Shown here in pieces: positions 54,902 through 64,000 of a DNA stretch of 64,000 bases; the first letter of the stretch is position 1, and each line of letters begins with the position of its first letter. Position numbers and translations under genes: made by a program. The notes under the pieces were generated by a model. That model had not been told where the DNA came from, ran no database searches, and saw only the letters and a program-made list of their open reading frames with translations. The stretch is taken from assembly GCF_001693515.2 (NCBI RefSeq), contig NZ_CP042968.1, positions 2,294,001 to 2,358,000 of the forward strand. The letters run 5' to 3'. The DNA is from Bradyrhizobium paxllaeri (lineage in GTDB: Bacteria; Pseudomonadota; Alphaproteobacteria; Rhizobiales; Xanthobacteraceae).

Positions 54902-55776
54902 TCTACGACATCCGTCACGTCACGACCTATGCTTACGAGAGCGCGGTGAGCTTTGCGCGCTGCTCGCTGCGGCTGGAGCCGCGCAGCAGCGACGGGCAGC
55001 AATTGATCTCGCACTCGGTCGAGATCCGGCCGCGGCCGGCCGAGCGCACGGTACGGCGCGACTTTTTCGGAACCCATACCGAGAGCGTGCTGATCGAGAC
55101 CGCGCATCGCAATCTGCGGATCGATTCCCGCTCGCGGGTTTCAGTTTCGCGCCAGGCGCCTGCTCGCGCGGCGTCCAGCCCGTCCTGGGAGCGTATCCGC
55201 GACGTCGCATTCGAGGCGACCAGCCTCGGCCCCGCGTCACCGGTCGGATACGTCTTTGCGAGTTCGCTGGTGCCGGTGCTGGCGCCGCTCACCGCCTATG
55301 CCGCGCCAAGCTTCCCGCCTGATGGCGGTATCCTCGCGGGCGCCGTCGACCTGATGTCCCGGATCCGCCGTGATTTCCGGTACGACCCCAAGGCCACCGT
55401 GATTTCGACGCCGCTCAAGGAGGTGCTCGAAAAGCGCCACGGCGTCTGCCAGGACTTTGCCCATGTGATGATTGCGGGCCTGCGCGGGCTCGGCCTGCCG
55501 GCGGCCTACGTCAGCGGCTATCTCCGCACCATTCCGCCCGCCGGCCAGCCGCGCCTGCAGGGCGCCGACGCCAGCCATGCCTGGGTGTCGGTCTGGTGCG
55601 GCCCCGAGCTCGGCTGGATCGGCTTCGACCCGACCAACGATCTCCTGGTCGAGAACGACCATATCATCCTGTCGATCGGCAGGGACTTTTCCGACGTTTC
55701 CCCGGTCGACGGCATCATCGTCGGATCGCGGAAGCAGAAGCTTGGCGTGGCCGTGGACGTGGTGCTGGTGGAGTGA
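54898..55776 (+). CDS. Transglutaminase-like protein of the CP-ATP-grasp cluster
   Basis: A 292-residue transglutaminase-fold protein. An N-terminal lead-in (YDIRHVTTYAYESAVSFARC) precedes the core, with Cys184 (HGVCQDFAH), His227 (ASHAWVSVW) and Asp244 (GFDPTNDL). The start is a GTG overlapping the upstream stop by four bases, so translation is coupled. Such proteins were predicted to act as peptidases on peptides made by the ATP-grasp enzyme. No secretion signal is seen. It ends the three-gene operon. Confidence 0.9.
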   Translation: MIYDIRHVTTYAYESAVSFARCSLRLEPRSSDGQQLISHSVEIRPRPAERTVRRDFFGTHTESVLIETAHRNLRIDSRSRVSVSRQAPARAASSPSWERIRDVAFEATSLGPASPVGYVFASSLVPVLAPLTAYAAPSFPPDGGILAGAVDLMSRIRRDFRYDPKATVISTPLKEVLEKRHGVCQDFAHVMIAGLRGLGLPAAYVSGYLRTIPPAGQPRLQGADASHAWVSVWCGPELGWIGFDPTNDLLVENDHIILSIGRDFSDVSPVDGIIVGSRKQKLGVAVDVVLVE

Positions 55777-55903
55777 GGCCTTCCTATGACCGATCGCGCC
55801 TGTCGCATTCTGCGGAACAAATCTACGTGCTCGTGCGTCGCGATGGTGACATAACGCCGTTGTTTATCGTACCCGCCCTTTAGGAGCGAGGAGGAGACGA
55901 TCG

Positions 55904-56506
55904 ATGAAAGCCGAAGATGCTGCCGACATGATGGATCAGGAGAAGCAGAACGACCGCTTCAAGCAGCGCGCGGCGGTCGGCATCGCCATTCTGGCGATGC
56001 TGCTGGCCATCACCGGGCTTGGCGGCGCCAACGCCGGCAAGGAGGCGACCAACAACAACATCTATGCCGCGAACCAATATGCCTTCTACCAGGCCAAGAA
56101 CATCCGCCAGACCGACTACAACCTCGCGGCCGACGCGATCGAACTGGCGTTCCTGCAGGACGGAAGCCTCAACGCCGAGGCAAGGGCGGCCCTGAAGGCA
56201 AAAGCGGAGGCCTATCGCAAGACGGCGGCACGCTACGAGTCCGAGCCCGAGACGCAGGAGGGCAAGAAGGAATTGATGGTGCGGGCCAAGGACTACGAGA
56301 GCAAGCGCGACCATGCGCTGAAGCAGGATCCCTACTTCGACTATGCCGAAGCTCTTCTGCAGATCGCCATCGTGCTGATCTCGGTCTCGATCGTCGCGAC
56401 GCTGCCCTGGCTTGCGATCCTCGGCGGCATCGTCGGTGCCGCGGGTGGCCTGCTGATGGTCAACGGCTATACGCTGGCGGTCGAGATTCCGTTTCTGGCA
56501 GCATAG
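55904..56506 (+). CDS. DUF4337 membrane protein
   Basis: A 200-residue protein matching DUF4337. A hydrophobic segment at residues 25-45 (VGIAILAMLLAITGLGG) is followed by a charged helical region with coiled-coil character (residues 55-145) and two C-terminal hydrophobic segments (residues 148-198). Function unknown. The ATG follows GCGAGGAGGAGACG. It is 127 bases after the transglutaminase operon and probably has its own promoter. Two hairpins follow the stop. Confidence 0.85.
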   Translation: MKAEDAADMMDQEKQNDRFKQRAAVGIAILAMLLAITGLGGANAGKEATNNNIYAANQYAFYQAKNIRQTDYNLAADAIELAFLQDGSLNAEARAALKAKAEAYRKTAARYESEPETQEGKKELMVRAKDYESKRDHALKQDPYFDYAEALLQIAIVLISVSIVATLPWLAILGGIVGAAGGLLMVNGYTLAVEIPFLAA

Positions 56507-56533
56507 AGGTCTGTGTCCGCTAACCCTGTCAAA

Positions 56534-56571
56534 ACCCTCCAGGGGAGGGTGCGCGCCGTGTCCCGGGACAC
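56534..56571. terminator. Two adjacent hairpins after DUF4337
   Basis: ACCCTCC/GGAGGGT with a 3-base loop (56534-56550), then the perfect palindrome GTGTCCCGGGACAC (56558-56571). They lie between convergent genes, so they may end transcription from both sides. No T-run is present. Confidence 0.5.
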
Positions 56572-56709
56572 AACACCTTCATCTTCGCCAGCCAGGGCCC
56601 AAAGCAGACTGCTGAAGCTCAGCCTTGGTTGTCCGCTTACGGATTGTCAAGCGACAACGCCAAATTCATTGGCGTCCTGGATTTATGAGTTCACGCCCTA
56701 AATCAGAAG

Positions 56710-58416
56710 TCAGGTCCCTGTCTTCCGCACCTGCTCGGACGAATCCGCGCGCAGGTTGCGGAAGAATTTTTCGACCTCGCGGGACAGCGTATCGGCGGTG
56801 GCCGTCAGTTCGCTGGAGCCGGTGAGCACGGAGGCCGCGGCCGTGCTGGTCGTGCCGATGGCATCGCTGAGCGAAGAGATATTGACCACCAGCGTTCCGT
56901 TGCCCTGCGCCGCCAGTTGCGCATTCGACGAGATCTCGCGGGTGGCCGCATCCTGCTGCTCGATCGCGCTGGCGATGATGGACGTCACCTCGTTGATCTC
57001 GCGCACGGCGTTGCCGATCTCGCGAACCGCTTCGACGGAGGTTTTGGTTGAGGTCTGGATCAGGCCGACGTTCTGGCCGATTTCGGCGGTCGCTTTCGCC
57101 GTCTGCTCGGCCAGCGCCTTGACCTCGTGCGCGACCACGGCAAAGCCGCGGCCGGCGTCGCCGGCACGCGCGGCCTCGATCGTCGCGTTGAGCGCCAGCA
57201 GATTGGTCTGCTCGGCGATCGCCTGGATCAGGCTCAGCACGCCGTCGATGCGCTGGGTCGCGGCCGCAAGGCCCTCGATTTCGGCGACCGATTTCTCGGT
57301 GCGTTGGCCCGCCTGCTCGACGGCGCTGGCCGATTGCCGCACCTGGCGGCCGATTTCCTCGACGGACGCAGACAGCTCTTCCGCGGCGCTGGCGACGGCA
57401 GAGACGTTGCTGGAAGCCTGCTCGGTCGCGCTGTTGGCCGCCACTGCGCGTCCGCTCGCTTCCGATGAGACGTTGGCGATGGTCTCGGCGGTGCCGCGCA
57501 TCGAGGTCGCATTGTCCTTGACCGCCCGCAGCACGCCGCCGATCGCTTCCCGGAAGGCATCGACGGAGGCCTCGATGTGGCGGGAACGCTCGTCGCGCGC
57601 CTTGGAATCTCCCAGCACCTGCGAATTGAGGTTGCGGTTGCGATCCATCGCCTCCTGGAAGATCTTGATGGCGCGGGCCAGCGCGCCGATCTCGTCGGTG
57701 CGGCCGGTATGCGGAACCTCGACGCCCTCGGTGCCGTCGGCAACCTGCTTGATGGTGTCAGTGATGACCGACAGCGGGCGGGCGATCGAGCGCGCGATGA
57801 TCAGGATGCCGATGACCACCACCGCCAGCGCCATGACGCCAAGGGCGGTCAAAACAAAGGCCATCATGTGGTTGGTGTCGGTCTGTTGCGCCAGCTTGCG
57901 GCTGCGTTCGGCGTAGACCTTGGACAGCGCCTCGAGATCCTTGTTCAGCGCGGTGCGGACTTCACGGTTGGCGTCGTTGTCGCCCCATTCGCGCCCCGCC
58001 GCCGCGTTGATCTCGACGCCGCGACGGACCAGTTCCTTGCGGAAGTCGACGAATTGCTGGATGCGCTTCTTGAAGGTGGCGAACTGCTGGGCGTCATCAG
58101 CCTGAACCAGCGCCTCCCAGTTCTTCACGACATCGAGGATGCGCTCGTTGAACTTGAGCAGCCCGTCACCATACTTCTTCACCACCGGCGGTTCCGTCGA
58201 CATGTAGATGCCGCGGGATTCCATCACGACCGCATAGACCAGCGAATTGATGCGCTCGACATTGAGCGCGGCGCGGCTCGCAATCGAGACCGCTTCGGTG
58301 AGGGCAGCGTTCTGGCGAGTGTTGTAGTCGGACAGCGCCGTGATGGCGGCGACTAGCAGCGCGAACAGCGCGAAGATCGAATACAGCTTGGCTGCGAGCG
58401 AAAACCGGGATGCCAT
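56710..58416 (-). CDS. Methyl-accepting chemotaxis protein
   Basis: A 568-residue chemoreceptor. Membrane helix 1 is at residues 12-32 ([17 protein letters not shown]), a helical-bundle sensor region at residues 33-200, membrane helix 2 at residues 200-222 ([18 protein letters not shown]) and a HAMP domain at residues 225-275. The signalling domain's hairpin tip is [30 protein letters not shown] near residue 430. It ends with no pentapeptide for CheR docking. No che genes are nearby. Start MASRFSLA was chosen because GGTGGGGCACC precedes it. The ligand is unknown. Confidence 0.93.
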   Translation of the reverse strand: MASRFSLAAKLYSIFALFALLVAAITALSDYNTRQNAALTEAVSIASRAALNVERINSLVYAVVMESRGIYMSTEPPVVKKYGDGLLKFNERILDVVKNWEALVQADDAQQFATFKKRIQQFVDFRKELVRRGVEINAAAGREWGDNDANREVRTALNKDLEALSKVYAERSRKLAQQTDTNHMMAFVLTALGVMALAVVVIGILIIARSIARPLSVITDTIKQVADGTEGVEVPHTGRTDEIGALARAIKIFQEAMDRNRNLNSQVLGDSKARDERSRHIEASVDAFREAIGGVLRAVKDNATSMRGTAETIANVSSEASGRAVAANSATEQASSNVSAVASAAEELSASVEEIGRQVRQSASAVEQAGQRTEKSVAEIEGLAAATQRIDGVLSLIQAIAEQTNLLALNATIEAARAGDAGRGFAVVAHEVKALAEQTAKATAEIGQNVGLIQTSTKTSVEAVREIGNAVREINEVTSIIASAIEQQDAATREISSNAQLAAQGNGTLVVNISSLSDAIGTTSTAAASVLTGSSELTATADTLSREVEKFFRNLRADSSEQVRKTGT

Positions 58417-58955
58417 GGTGCCCCACCAAAACGAATATGGAATTTGCAAATTCAGCCGTATCGGCACGCCGGAACGGAATCCAGCAACTGCCGCTTACTT
58501 AGGCAAAGTGTGCCGAATTTTGATGGAAAATGTCTTAACGCGCGAAGTCGTCGATCCTGCAACTAATACTAATTGCCGAGTAATTTCAGGTAATTACCAC
58601 TCGGAGTGGTTTGCATCGCCAGGAAGATTCGGCAGCTCCGTGCGACCCGAACGGGCTCGGCTTGACCGGCGCAATTGGAGGTGGCCGTAGCCGGAAGACG
58701 TCGTCGGTGCGGTGACCGGCCGGCTGGACCAGCGCGGCGGCCATCACGGCGCAACCCGCCCGATTCTGCCATGCTGGCAATCCGCTTCGGCAGGCATCTC
58801 TGCCGCGAATCAAGTTAGACAGCGAGCAAGGCGGCGGTACCTGGTTGAACTCGTCTTGCCCGGCGGCAAGTGCGCAATCCTCAAACCATCGCTTCAATTC
58901 GTCATGTGGCGCCTGCTGCAGTCGGCGCGCTGCTTATGCGTGAGAACTGGGACTC
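58417..58955. other. Long divergent intergenic region without a supported gene
   Basis: This 539-base stretch separates the chemoreceptor and the membrane-protein gene. The first 150 bases are AT-richer than the surroundings and probably hold the chemoreceptor promoter. The rest shows only weak open frames with unconvincing composition. No repeat family or RNA was recognised. Confidence 0.5.
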
Positions 58956-59555
58956 ATGACTCAAAGTGCCGCCCTGCCGGGCAATGCCGATCTCTACCTT
59001 CACGTCCGTGTGCTGATCGGAATCATCCTCGGGCTCAGCGTCACGCGTCTGGTCAGCGGCATTGCGGCACTGGTCCAGCATCCCAAGCGCTATCAGATAT
59101 GGCCTGTTCATCTCGGCTGGGTCGCCTGGGCGCTGGTGAATGTGGTGACGTTCTGGTGGTGGGAATTTCGCCTGAGCCTCATCCCGCACTGGACGTTCGT
59201 CCTCTACTTCTTCGTATGCGTCTATGCATCGATGTATTTCTTCCTCGGCGCGCTGCTGTTCCCGCAGGATCTCGAGGAATATAAGGGCTATCAGGACTAC
59301 TTTCTCTCCCGCCGGCGCTGGTTCTTCGGGTTTGCGGCGCTGACCGAAGCGCTCGATGTGGTCGATAGCTGGATCAAGGGCGAGGCGCATCTGCAATCGC
59401 TCGGGGTTGAGTATCTGCTGGCGGTCGTTGCATTCGTGCTGATGTGCGGCATAGCCGCCACAACGCGGAATTTGAGATTCCATCTGCTGTTCGTGATCGG
59501 CGCGATCCTCTACGAGATAAGTTTCTTCGTCCGCCACTACGGCACGCTGAACTAG
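58956..59555 (+). CDS. Integral membrane protein of unknown function
   Basis: A 199-residue protein with four to six predicted membrane helices (LHVRVLIGIILGLSVTRLVS near residue 15, then HLGWVAWALVNVVTFWWW, WTFVLYFFVCVYASMYFFLG and YLLAVVAFVLMCGIAA). I do not recognise its family. The ATG follows a weak site (GAGAACTGGGACTC). It lies 117 bases upstream of eutB on the same strand, but no functional link can be claimed. Confidence 0.72.
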   Translation: MTQSAALPGNADLYLHVRVLIGIILGLSVTRLVSGIAALVQHPKRYQIWPVHLGWVAWALVNVVTFWWWEFRLSLIPHWTFVLYFFVCVYASMYFFLGALLFPQDLEEYKGYQDYFLSRRRWFFGFAALTEALDVVDSWIKGEAHLQSLGVEYLLAVVAFVLMCGIAATTRNLRFHLLFVIGAILYEISFFVRHYGTLN

Positions 59556-59672
59556 CCGGAGGCGGCACGCCGCACCGCACTCTGGAAGTCGCTCAAATTC
59601 CTGTTCCGCACCATCGCGCGTGTGGTGCTAGGATGGTCGGCAGCGGAGCGGGCAGGGCGCAGGAAGGTCAGC

Positions 59673-61055
59673 ATGGTCTATCGCCAGGTCGTCGGTGCCA
59701 CCGCCTACGTGTTCGGCGATTTGCGCGAATTGCTCGCCAAGGCGACGCCGCCGCGGTCGGGCGATCGTCTTGCCGGCGTCGCGGCCGAAAGCGCGGAAGC
59801 GATGATCGCGGCGCGGATGGCGCTCGCCGACGTGCCGCTCAAGCAATTCCTCAACGAGGCCGTCATTCCCTATGAGGACGACGAGATCACGCGGCTGATT
59901 ATCGACAGCCACGATGCCGCGGGCTTCGCGGCCATCTCGTCGCTGACCGTCGGCGGTTTCCGCGACTGGCTGCTCTCCGATGAGGCGACACCCGAGACCT
60001 TGGCGAAGGTTTCGCGCGGGATCACGCCGGAAATGGCAGCCGGTGTCTCGAAACTGATGCGCAACCAGGACCTGATCCTGGTTGGGAAAAAATGCGCCGT
60101 GACCACGGCGTTTCGCAACACCATCGGCCTGAGGGGACGGATGAGCGTGCGGCTGCAGCCCAATCATCCCTTCGATGACGCCAAGGGCATTACCGCCTCG
60201 ATCCTCGACGGCATTCTCCTGGGATCGGGCGATGCCTGCATCGGCATCAATCCGGCCAGCGACGACCCGGCTGTGATCGGGGAACTGCTGCGGCTGCTCG
60301 ACGGCATCATCACACGGCTGCAGATCCCGACGCAGGGCTGCGTGCTCACCCACGTGACCACGACGCTCGGATTGATCGGGCAGGGCGCGCCGGTCGATCT
60401 GGTGTTTCAGTCGATCGCCGGAACCGAGGCTGCCAACCGCAGTTTTGGCGTCGATCTCGCGCTGTTGCGCGAGGCGCGCGCCGCCGGATTGTCGCTTCGC
60501 CGCGGCACGGTCGGCGAGAATGTGATGTATTTCGAGACCGGGCAGGGCTCGGCGCTGTCGGCCAACGCCAATCACCATGTCGACCAGCAGACCTGCGAGG
60601 CGCGGGCCTATGCGGTGGCGCGCGCCTTCGATCCGCTGCTGGTCAACAGCGTGGTCGGATTCATTGGTCCGGAATATCTCTATGACGGCAAGGAAATCAT
60701 CCGCGCCGGGCTGGAGGATCATTTCTGCGGCAAGCTGCTCGGCCTGCCGCTCGGCGTCGACGTCTGCTACACCAACCATGCCGAGGCCGATCAGGACGAC
60801 ATGGACAATCTGCTGACGCTATTGGCCGCCGCGGGCGTCACCTTCATCATGGGCGTGCCGGGCGCCGATGACGTCATGCTGAACTATCAGTCGACCTCGT
60901 TTCACGACGCGCTCTATGTCCGCGATCTCTTCGGATTGAAGCGGGCGCCGGAGTTCGACGACTGGCTGGTTCGGTCAGGCCTTGCGGGAGCCGACTTCCG
61001 GCTTGCGGGCAACGCGGGTCTGCTGCCCGAATTTGCCTCGCGGCTGATCGCCTGA
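59673..61055 (+). CDS. eutB: Ethanolamine ammonia-lyase large subunit
   Basis: A 460-residue EutB, the large catalytic subunit of adenosylcobalamin-dependent ethanolamine ammonia-lyase, which yields acetaldehyde and ammonia. Family segments include LRGRMSVRLQPNHPFDDAKGI near residue 155, GCVLTHVTTTLGLIGQGAPVDLVFQS, YFETGQGSALSANANHHVDQQT near residue 288 and VGFIGPEYLYDGKEIIRAG. Length agrees with E. coli EutB (453). The ATG at 59673 follows AGGAAGGTCAGC. A radical SAM gene separates it from eutC, unlike enteric eut operons. No microcompartment shell genes are present, so acetaldehyde would be handled by soluble enzymes elsewhere. Confidence 0.94.
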   Translation: MVYRQVVGATAYVFGDLRELLAKATPPRSGDRLAGVAAESAEAMIAARMALADVPLKQFLNEAVIPYEDDEITRLIIDSHDAAGFAAISSLTVGGFRDWLLSDEATPETLAKVSRGITPEMAAGVSKLMRNQDLILVGKKCAVTTAFRNTIGLRGRMSVRLQPNHPFDDAKGITASILDGILLGSGDACIGINPASDDPAVIGELLRLLDGIITRLQIPTQGCVLTHVTTTLGLIGQGAPVDLVFQSIAGTEAANRSFGVDLALLREARAAGLSLRRGTVGENVMYFETGQGSALSANANHHVDQQTCEARAYAVARAFDPLLVNSVVGFIGPEYLYDGKEIIRAGLEDHFCGKLLGLPLGVDVCYTNHAEADQDDMDNLLTLLAAAGVTFIMGVPGADDVMLNYQSTSFHDALYVRDLFGLKRAPEFDDWLVRSGLAGADFRLAGNAGLLPEFASRLIA

Positions 61056-61208
61056 GCGCCGATCAACAGGCAAACCCCGAGGCCCTGCAGATTTTCTTGA
61101 AACCATTTGAACCCACAACGAGTTAGAAGCAACTGTCACAATGTTGAAGAATTTCTGGCCCAGCTTTCAATGTCGTGGTTAAATTCGTGTCAGCCTTGAG
61201 GAAATTTG

Positions 61209-62795
61209 ATGAGAGCTGAAGGCATCGGAACGGTACGGCGTATTCTGTGCGTCTTCCCGCGCTATACGTCTTCTTTCGGTACGTTCGAGCACGCTTATCC
61301 CCTGACCGACGGCGTCCAGGCATTCATGCCGCCGCAGGGCCTTCTCCTGATCGCGGCCTATCTTCCGGCGGACTGGCCGGTCCGTTTCGTCGACGAGAAC
61401 ATCCGTCCCGCTTCCAGGGAGGATTTCGAATGGGCGGAGGCGGTGTTCGTCAGCGGCATGCACATCCAGCGCCAGCAGATGAACGACATCTGCCGCCGCG
61501 CCCATGGCTTCGAGCTCCCGGTGGCGATCGGCGGCCCCTCGGTGAGCGCGTGCCCGGATTACTATCCTTCGTTCGACTATCTCCATGTCGGCGAGCTCGG
61601 CGACGCCACCAACGAGCTGCTTGCGCGGTTGGCGCAGGACCCGTCTCGCCCTGCGCAGCAGGTGGTGCTGACGACCAAGGACCGGCTGTCGATGACCGAG
61701 TTTCCGATTCCGGCCTACGAGCTGGCGGAAGTGAAAAAATATCTGCTCGGCAGCATCCAGTTTTCCAGCGGCTGTCCCTATCAGTGCGAGTTCTGCGACA
61801 TCCCCGGCCTCTATGGCCGCAACCCGCGCCTGAAGACGCCGGAGCAGATCGTTGCCGAACTGGACCGCTTACGCGAATGCGGCATGACCGACACGATCTA
61901 TTTCGTCGATGACAATTTCATCGGCAATCGCAAGGCCGCGCTGGATTTGCTGCCGCATCTGATCGAATGGCAGAAGCGGACAGGATATGTCGTGCGGCTG
62001 GCCTGCGAGGCGACGCTGAACATCGCCAAGCGGCCGGAAATTCTCGAGAAGATGCGGGAGGCGCAGTTCGTCACGGTGTTCTGCGGCATCGAGACGCCGG
62101 ATCCCGATGCGCTGCACGCCATGCACAAGGACCACAACATGATGGTCCCGATCCTCGAGGGCATCGAGACCATCAATTCCTACGGCATGGAGGTCGTCTC
62201 CGGCATCATCATGGGGCTCGATACCGACAAGCCGGGCACCGCGGATGCGCTGCTCAACTTCGTCGATGAATCGCGGATTCCGCTGCTCACCATCAACCTG
62301 CTGCAGGCGCTGCCGAAGACGCCGCTGTGGGACAGGCTGGAGCGCGAGGGGCGCCTGGTCGAGGACGACAGCCGCGATTCCAATGTCGAATTCCTGATGC
62401 CCTATGAGGATGTCGTCAGCTCCTGGAAGCGATGCATGGAGATCGCCTACGAGCCCGAAAAGCTGTTCGCGCGCTACCAGTATCAGTGCGACTACACCTA
62501 TGCCAACCGCATCAAGGTGCCGGTCGCGCCCGAAATGAAGAGCTGGCGCAACATTCGCCGCGCGCTGATCATGCTGCGCAATATCTTCTGGCAGGTCGGC
62601 GTGCGCGGCGACTACAGGCGCGTGTTCTGGAAGTTCGCGATAGGGCGGCTCCGGCGCGGCGATATCGAGGGGTTCATCGGATCGGCCACCATCGCGCATC
62701 ATCTGATCAAGTTCGCGCGCGCGGCCTCCGGTGGCCAGCAGAACGCGTCGAACTATTCGATCCGGCTGCGCGAGGCCTCGGTTCCTGCCGAGTAA
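61209..62795 (+). CDS. hpnP: B12-binding radical SAM protein, HpnP-like (hopanoid C-2 methylase candidate)
   Basis: A 528-residue protein with an N-terminal cobalamin-binding-like domain (residues 10-150), a radical SAM core with CPYQCEFC (Cys189, Cys193, Cys196) binding the 4Fe-4S cluster, and a C-terminal DUF4070 domain. The arrangement, the [13 protein letters not shown] opening, [15 protein letters not shown] and the length match HpnP, which adds the C-2 methyl group to hopanoids in Rhodopseudomonas and Bradyrhizobium. The N-terminal domain lacks an obvious DxHxxG cobalamin motif. Start ATG at 61209 follows GAGGAAATTTG. It sits between eutB and eutC, all on one strand. A related B12-radical SAM methylase with another target remains possible. 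Confidence 0.75.
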   Translation: MRAEGIGTVRRILCVFPRYTSSFGTFEHAYPLTDGVQAFMPPQGLLLIAAYLPADWPVRFVDENIRPASREDFEWAEAVFVSGMHIQRQQMNDICRRAHGFELPVAIGGPSVSACPDYYPSFDYLHVGELGDATNELLARLAQDPSRPAQQVVLTTKDRLSMTEFPIPAYELAEVKKYLLGSIQFSSGCPYQCEFCDIPGLYGRNPRLKTPEQIVAELDRLRECGMTDTIYFVDDNFIGNRKAALDLLPHLIEWQKRTGYVVRLACEATLNIAKRPEILEKMREAQFVTVFCGIETPDPDALHAMHKDHNMMVPILEGIETINSYGMEVVSGIIMGLDTDKPGTADALLNFVDESRIPLLTINLLQALPKTPLWDRLEREGRLVEDDSRDSNVEFLMPYEDVVSSWKRCMEIAYEPEKLFARYQYQCDYTYANRIKVPVAPEMKSWRNIRRALIMLRNIFWQVGVRGDYRRVFWKFAIGRLRRGDIEGFIGSATIAHHLIKFARAASGGQQNASNYSIRLREASVPAE

Positions 62796-62802
62796 AGAGC
62801 CG

Positions 62803-63576
62803 ATGAAAACGCCGGCGCCGCCGTCCCGCCCTCTCGAAGCCCTGCGGGAGCTGACGCCGGCGCGCGTCGGCCTCGGCCGTTCCGGCGCGAGCATGCCGAC
62901 CGAGGCGCTGCTTGCCTTCACGCTCGATCACGCACGCGCGCGCGACGCCGTTCATGCCGCCTTCGATGCGCCGCATCTGGTTGCCGGATTGGCCGGCCTC
63001 GGCCTTGATGTCAGCGAGGTTTCCAGTCAGGCGCGCGACCGCAGCGACTACCTGCGCCGTCCCGATCTCGGACGCATGTTAGAGTCGGATTCGCGGCGCG
63101 CACTGGAAGAGCGCAGCGGCAGCGCCAGCGAGGTCGTGATCGTGATCGGCGACGGGCTGTCGCCGGCCGCCGTCAATATCCACGCGGTCGAACTGGTTCG
63201 CCATCTCGCGCCGCGCCTGACCGAAGCGGGAATCCGCTGCGGCCATATCGTGATCGCATCCGGCGCGCGCGTGGCGCTCGGCGACGAGATCGGCGCCGTG
63301 TTTGGCGCGCGGCTGGTAGTGATGCTGATCGGCGAGCGGCCCGGCCTGTCGGCACCCGACAGTCTCGGCGCTTATCTGACCTTTGCGCCGCGCATCGGCC
63401 TCACCGACGAGAAGCGCAATTGCGTCTCCAACATCCACGGCGCGGGCCTAAGCTACGATGAGGCCGCCTTCAAGATCGCGTGGCTGGTGCGCGAAGCCAT
63501 CGCGCGAGAGGTCACAGGCGTGGCGCTGAAGGATGAAAGCGGAACCGCGCTGATCGCCGCTAAACCCGCCGACTGA
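62803..63576 (+). CDS. eutC: Ethanolamine ammonia-lyase small subunit
   Basis: A 257-residue EutC, the small subunit that completes the cobalamin site of ethanolamine ammonia-lyase. [13 protein letters not shown] near residue 22, [13 protein letters not shown] near residue 40, [12 protein letters not shown] near residue 82 and [15 protein letters not shown] near residue 111 are family segments. Start MKTPAPPS was chosen because it begins seven bases after the radical SAM stop with AAAGAG upstream; the frame upstream overlaps that gene. Pairing with eutB is certain by family, while the intervening gene is unusual. Confidence 0.93.
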   Translation: MKTPAPPSRPLEALRELTPARVGLGRSGASMPTEALLAFTLDHARARDAVHAAFDAPHLVAGLAGLGLDVSEVSSQARDRSDYLRRPDLGRMLESDSRRALEERSGSASEVVIVIGDGLSPAAVNIHAVELVRHLAPRLTEAGIRCGHIVIASGARVALGDEIGAVFGARLVVMLIGERPGLSAPDSLGAYLTFAPRIGLTDEKRNCVSNIHGAGLSYDEAAFKIAWLVREAIAREVTGVALKDESGTALIAAKPAD

Positions 63577-63665
63577 GCCTGAAAACGAATCGACATGTGG
63601 CCGCTCCGCCACGGTGAGCCAACCTGCGCCTGATATAAACGACCAAGGAGCGGGCAGGACAGGCG

Positions 63666-64000
63666 ATGGAGACAGCGGGGACGCGAAGCGCGGCGGCTAT
63701 GCATGCGAGCCAGGACGGGTTCCGGCTCGACATCAACGCACTGCGGGCGCTTTCGGTGATCGCCGTCGTCGGCTTTCACTTCCAGATCCCGGGATTCGCC
63801 GGTGGATTCGTCGGCGTCGATGTCTTCCTTGTCATCACCGGCTATCTCATGACGACGAAGGTGCTGAACGACCTGCGGTTCGGCCGCTTTTCGCTGTGGG
63901 CCTTCGTCATGATGCGGATGCGCCGGATCTATCCGGCACTGGCGGTAGCGGTCGCGGTATCCGTCGTCATCGGCTGGTTCGTGACCTTGCCGGCGGAATA
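63666..64000 (+). CDS. Acyltransferase-3 family membrane protein (5' part)
   Basis: The open frame starts at the ATG at 63666 (after AAGGAGCGGGCAGGACAGGCG) and runs off the window, showing about 111 residues. RLDINALRALSVIAVVGFHF with the conserved His, then GGFVGVDVFLVITGYLMT, is the signature of acyltransferase-3 proteins (OafA/YrhL group), which O-acetylate surface polysaccharides or other glycans from within the membrane. At least three hydrophobic segments are visible. The C-terminal part, which may hold an SGNH domain, is outside the window. Confidence 0.85.
   Translation, partial: METAGTRSAAAMHASQDGFRLDINALRALSVIAVVGFHFQIPGFAGGFVGVDVFLVITGYLMTTKVLNDLRFGRFSLWAFVMMRMRRIYPALAVAVAVSVVIGWFVTLPAE

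Noticed and set aside
58712..59284. Plus-strand open frame overlapping the membrane-protein gene start
   Set aside because: It runs out of frame across the well-supported membrane protein and shows low-complexity Arg/Gly/Ser composition.
61090..61150. Possible EcfG-type (GGAAC/CGTT) promoter upstream of the hpnP-like gene
   Set aside because: No GGAAC-N16/17-CGTT pair with correct spacing was found. The GAAAC and CGAGTT fragments are off by spacing and sequence.

Overview
The window reads as a chromosomal segment of a high-GC alphaproteobacterium, most likely Bradyrhizobium or a close relative in the Nitrobacteraceae. This is inferred from the acyl-CoA and aromatic-acid gene content, an HpnP-like methylase set between eutB and eutC, and dense palindromic intergenic repeats. 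No rRNA, tRNA, CRISPR array, prophage or plasmid function was seen. Almost all genes are metabolic.

Layout. 1-7 kb: a PLP enzyme (3' end outside the window), a YghU-type glutathione transferase, an alpha/beta hydrolase with a Cys nucleophile, a flavin reductase-like protein, an ACAD11-like acyl-CoA dehydrogenase, an exported M20 amidohydrolase and a VOC protein. 7-11 kb: htpX, a LysR regulator and a Tat-exported flavoprotein oxidase. 11-17 kb: a CoA-ester island with an SDR, two crotonases, an APH-like kinase plus DUF6285 pair (resembling LvaA/LvaB) and an acyl-CoA dehydrogenase. 17-18.6 kb: an IS110-family element with a structured 3' non-coding end. 18.7-24 kb: a second beta-oxidation island with a frameshifted acyl-CoA ligase, an SDR, a crotonase and an intact ligase. 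24-28 kb: ppc and an SMP-30 protein. 28-35 kb: SDR, thiolase-like and DUF35 genes divergent from a split AtuA pair, an amidase and a DUF2848 gene. 35-38 kb: a 2OG-Fe(II) oxygenase, alkB and an MFS permease.

38-49 kb: a homoprotocatechuate (3,4-dihydroxyphenylacetate) meta-cleavage cluster. hpaH, hpaF, hpaE, hpaD, a FAH-family gene (HpaG-like) and a ThDP enzyme lie on the minus strand. A MarR regulator (HpaR-like) is divergent from them, followed by an Ldh-type dehydrogenase, an HpcH/HpaI aldolase and a UxaA-type dehydratase. Two clean palindromes lie in the control regions.

49-56 kb: a compact three-gene operon (transglutaminase-DUF2126, circularly permuted ATP-grasp-alpha-E fusion, second transglutaminase). 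This is a poorly understood, predicted peptide-ligation/processing system and the best candidate for undescribed biology here. 56-64 kb: DUF4337, a chemoreceptor, a membrane protein of unknown function, then eutB, an HpnP-like B12-radical SAM gene and eutC, and the start of an acyltransferase-3 gene.

At least five families of intergenic inverted repeats recur throughout. They explain several spurious N-terminal extensions and supply one stop codon.
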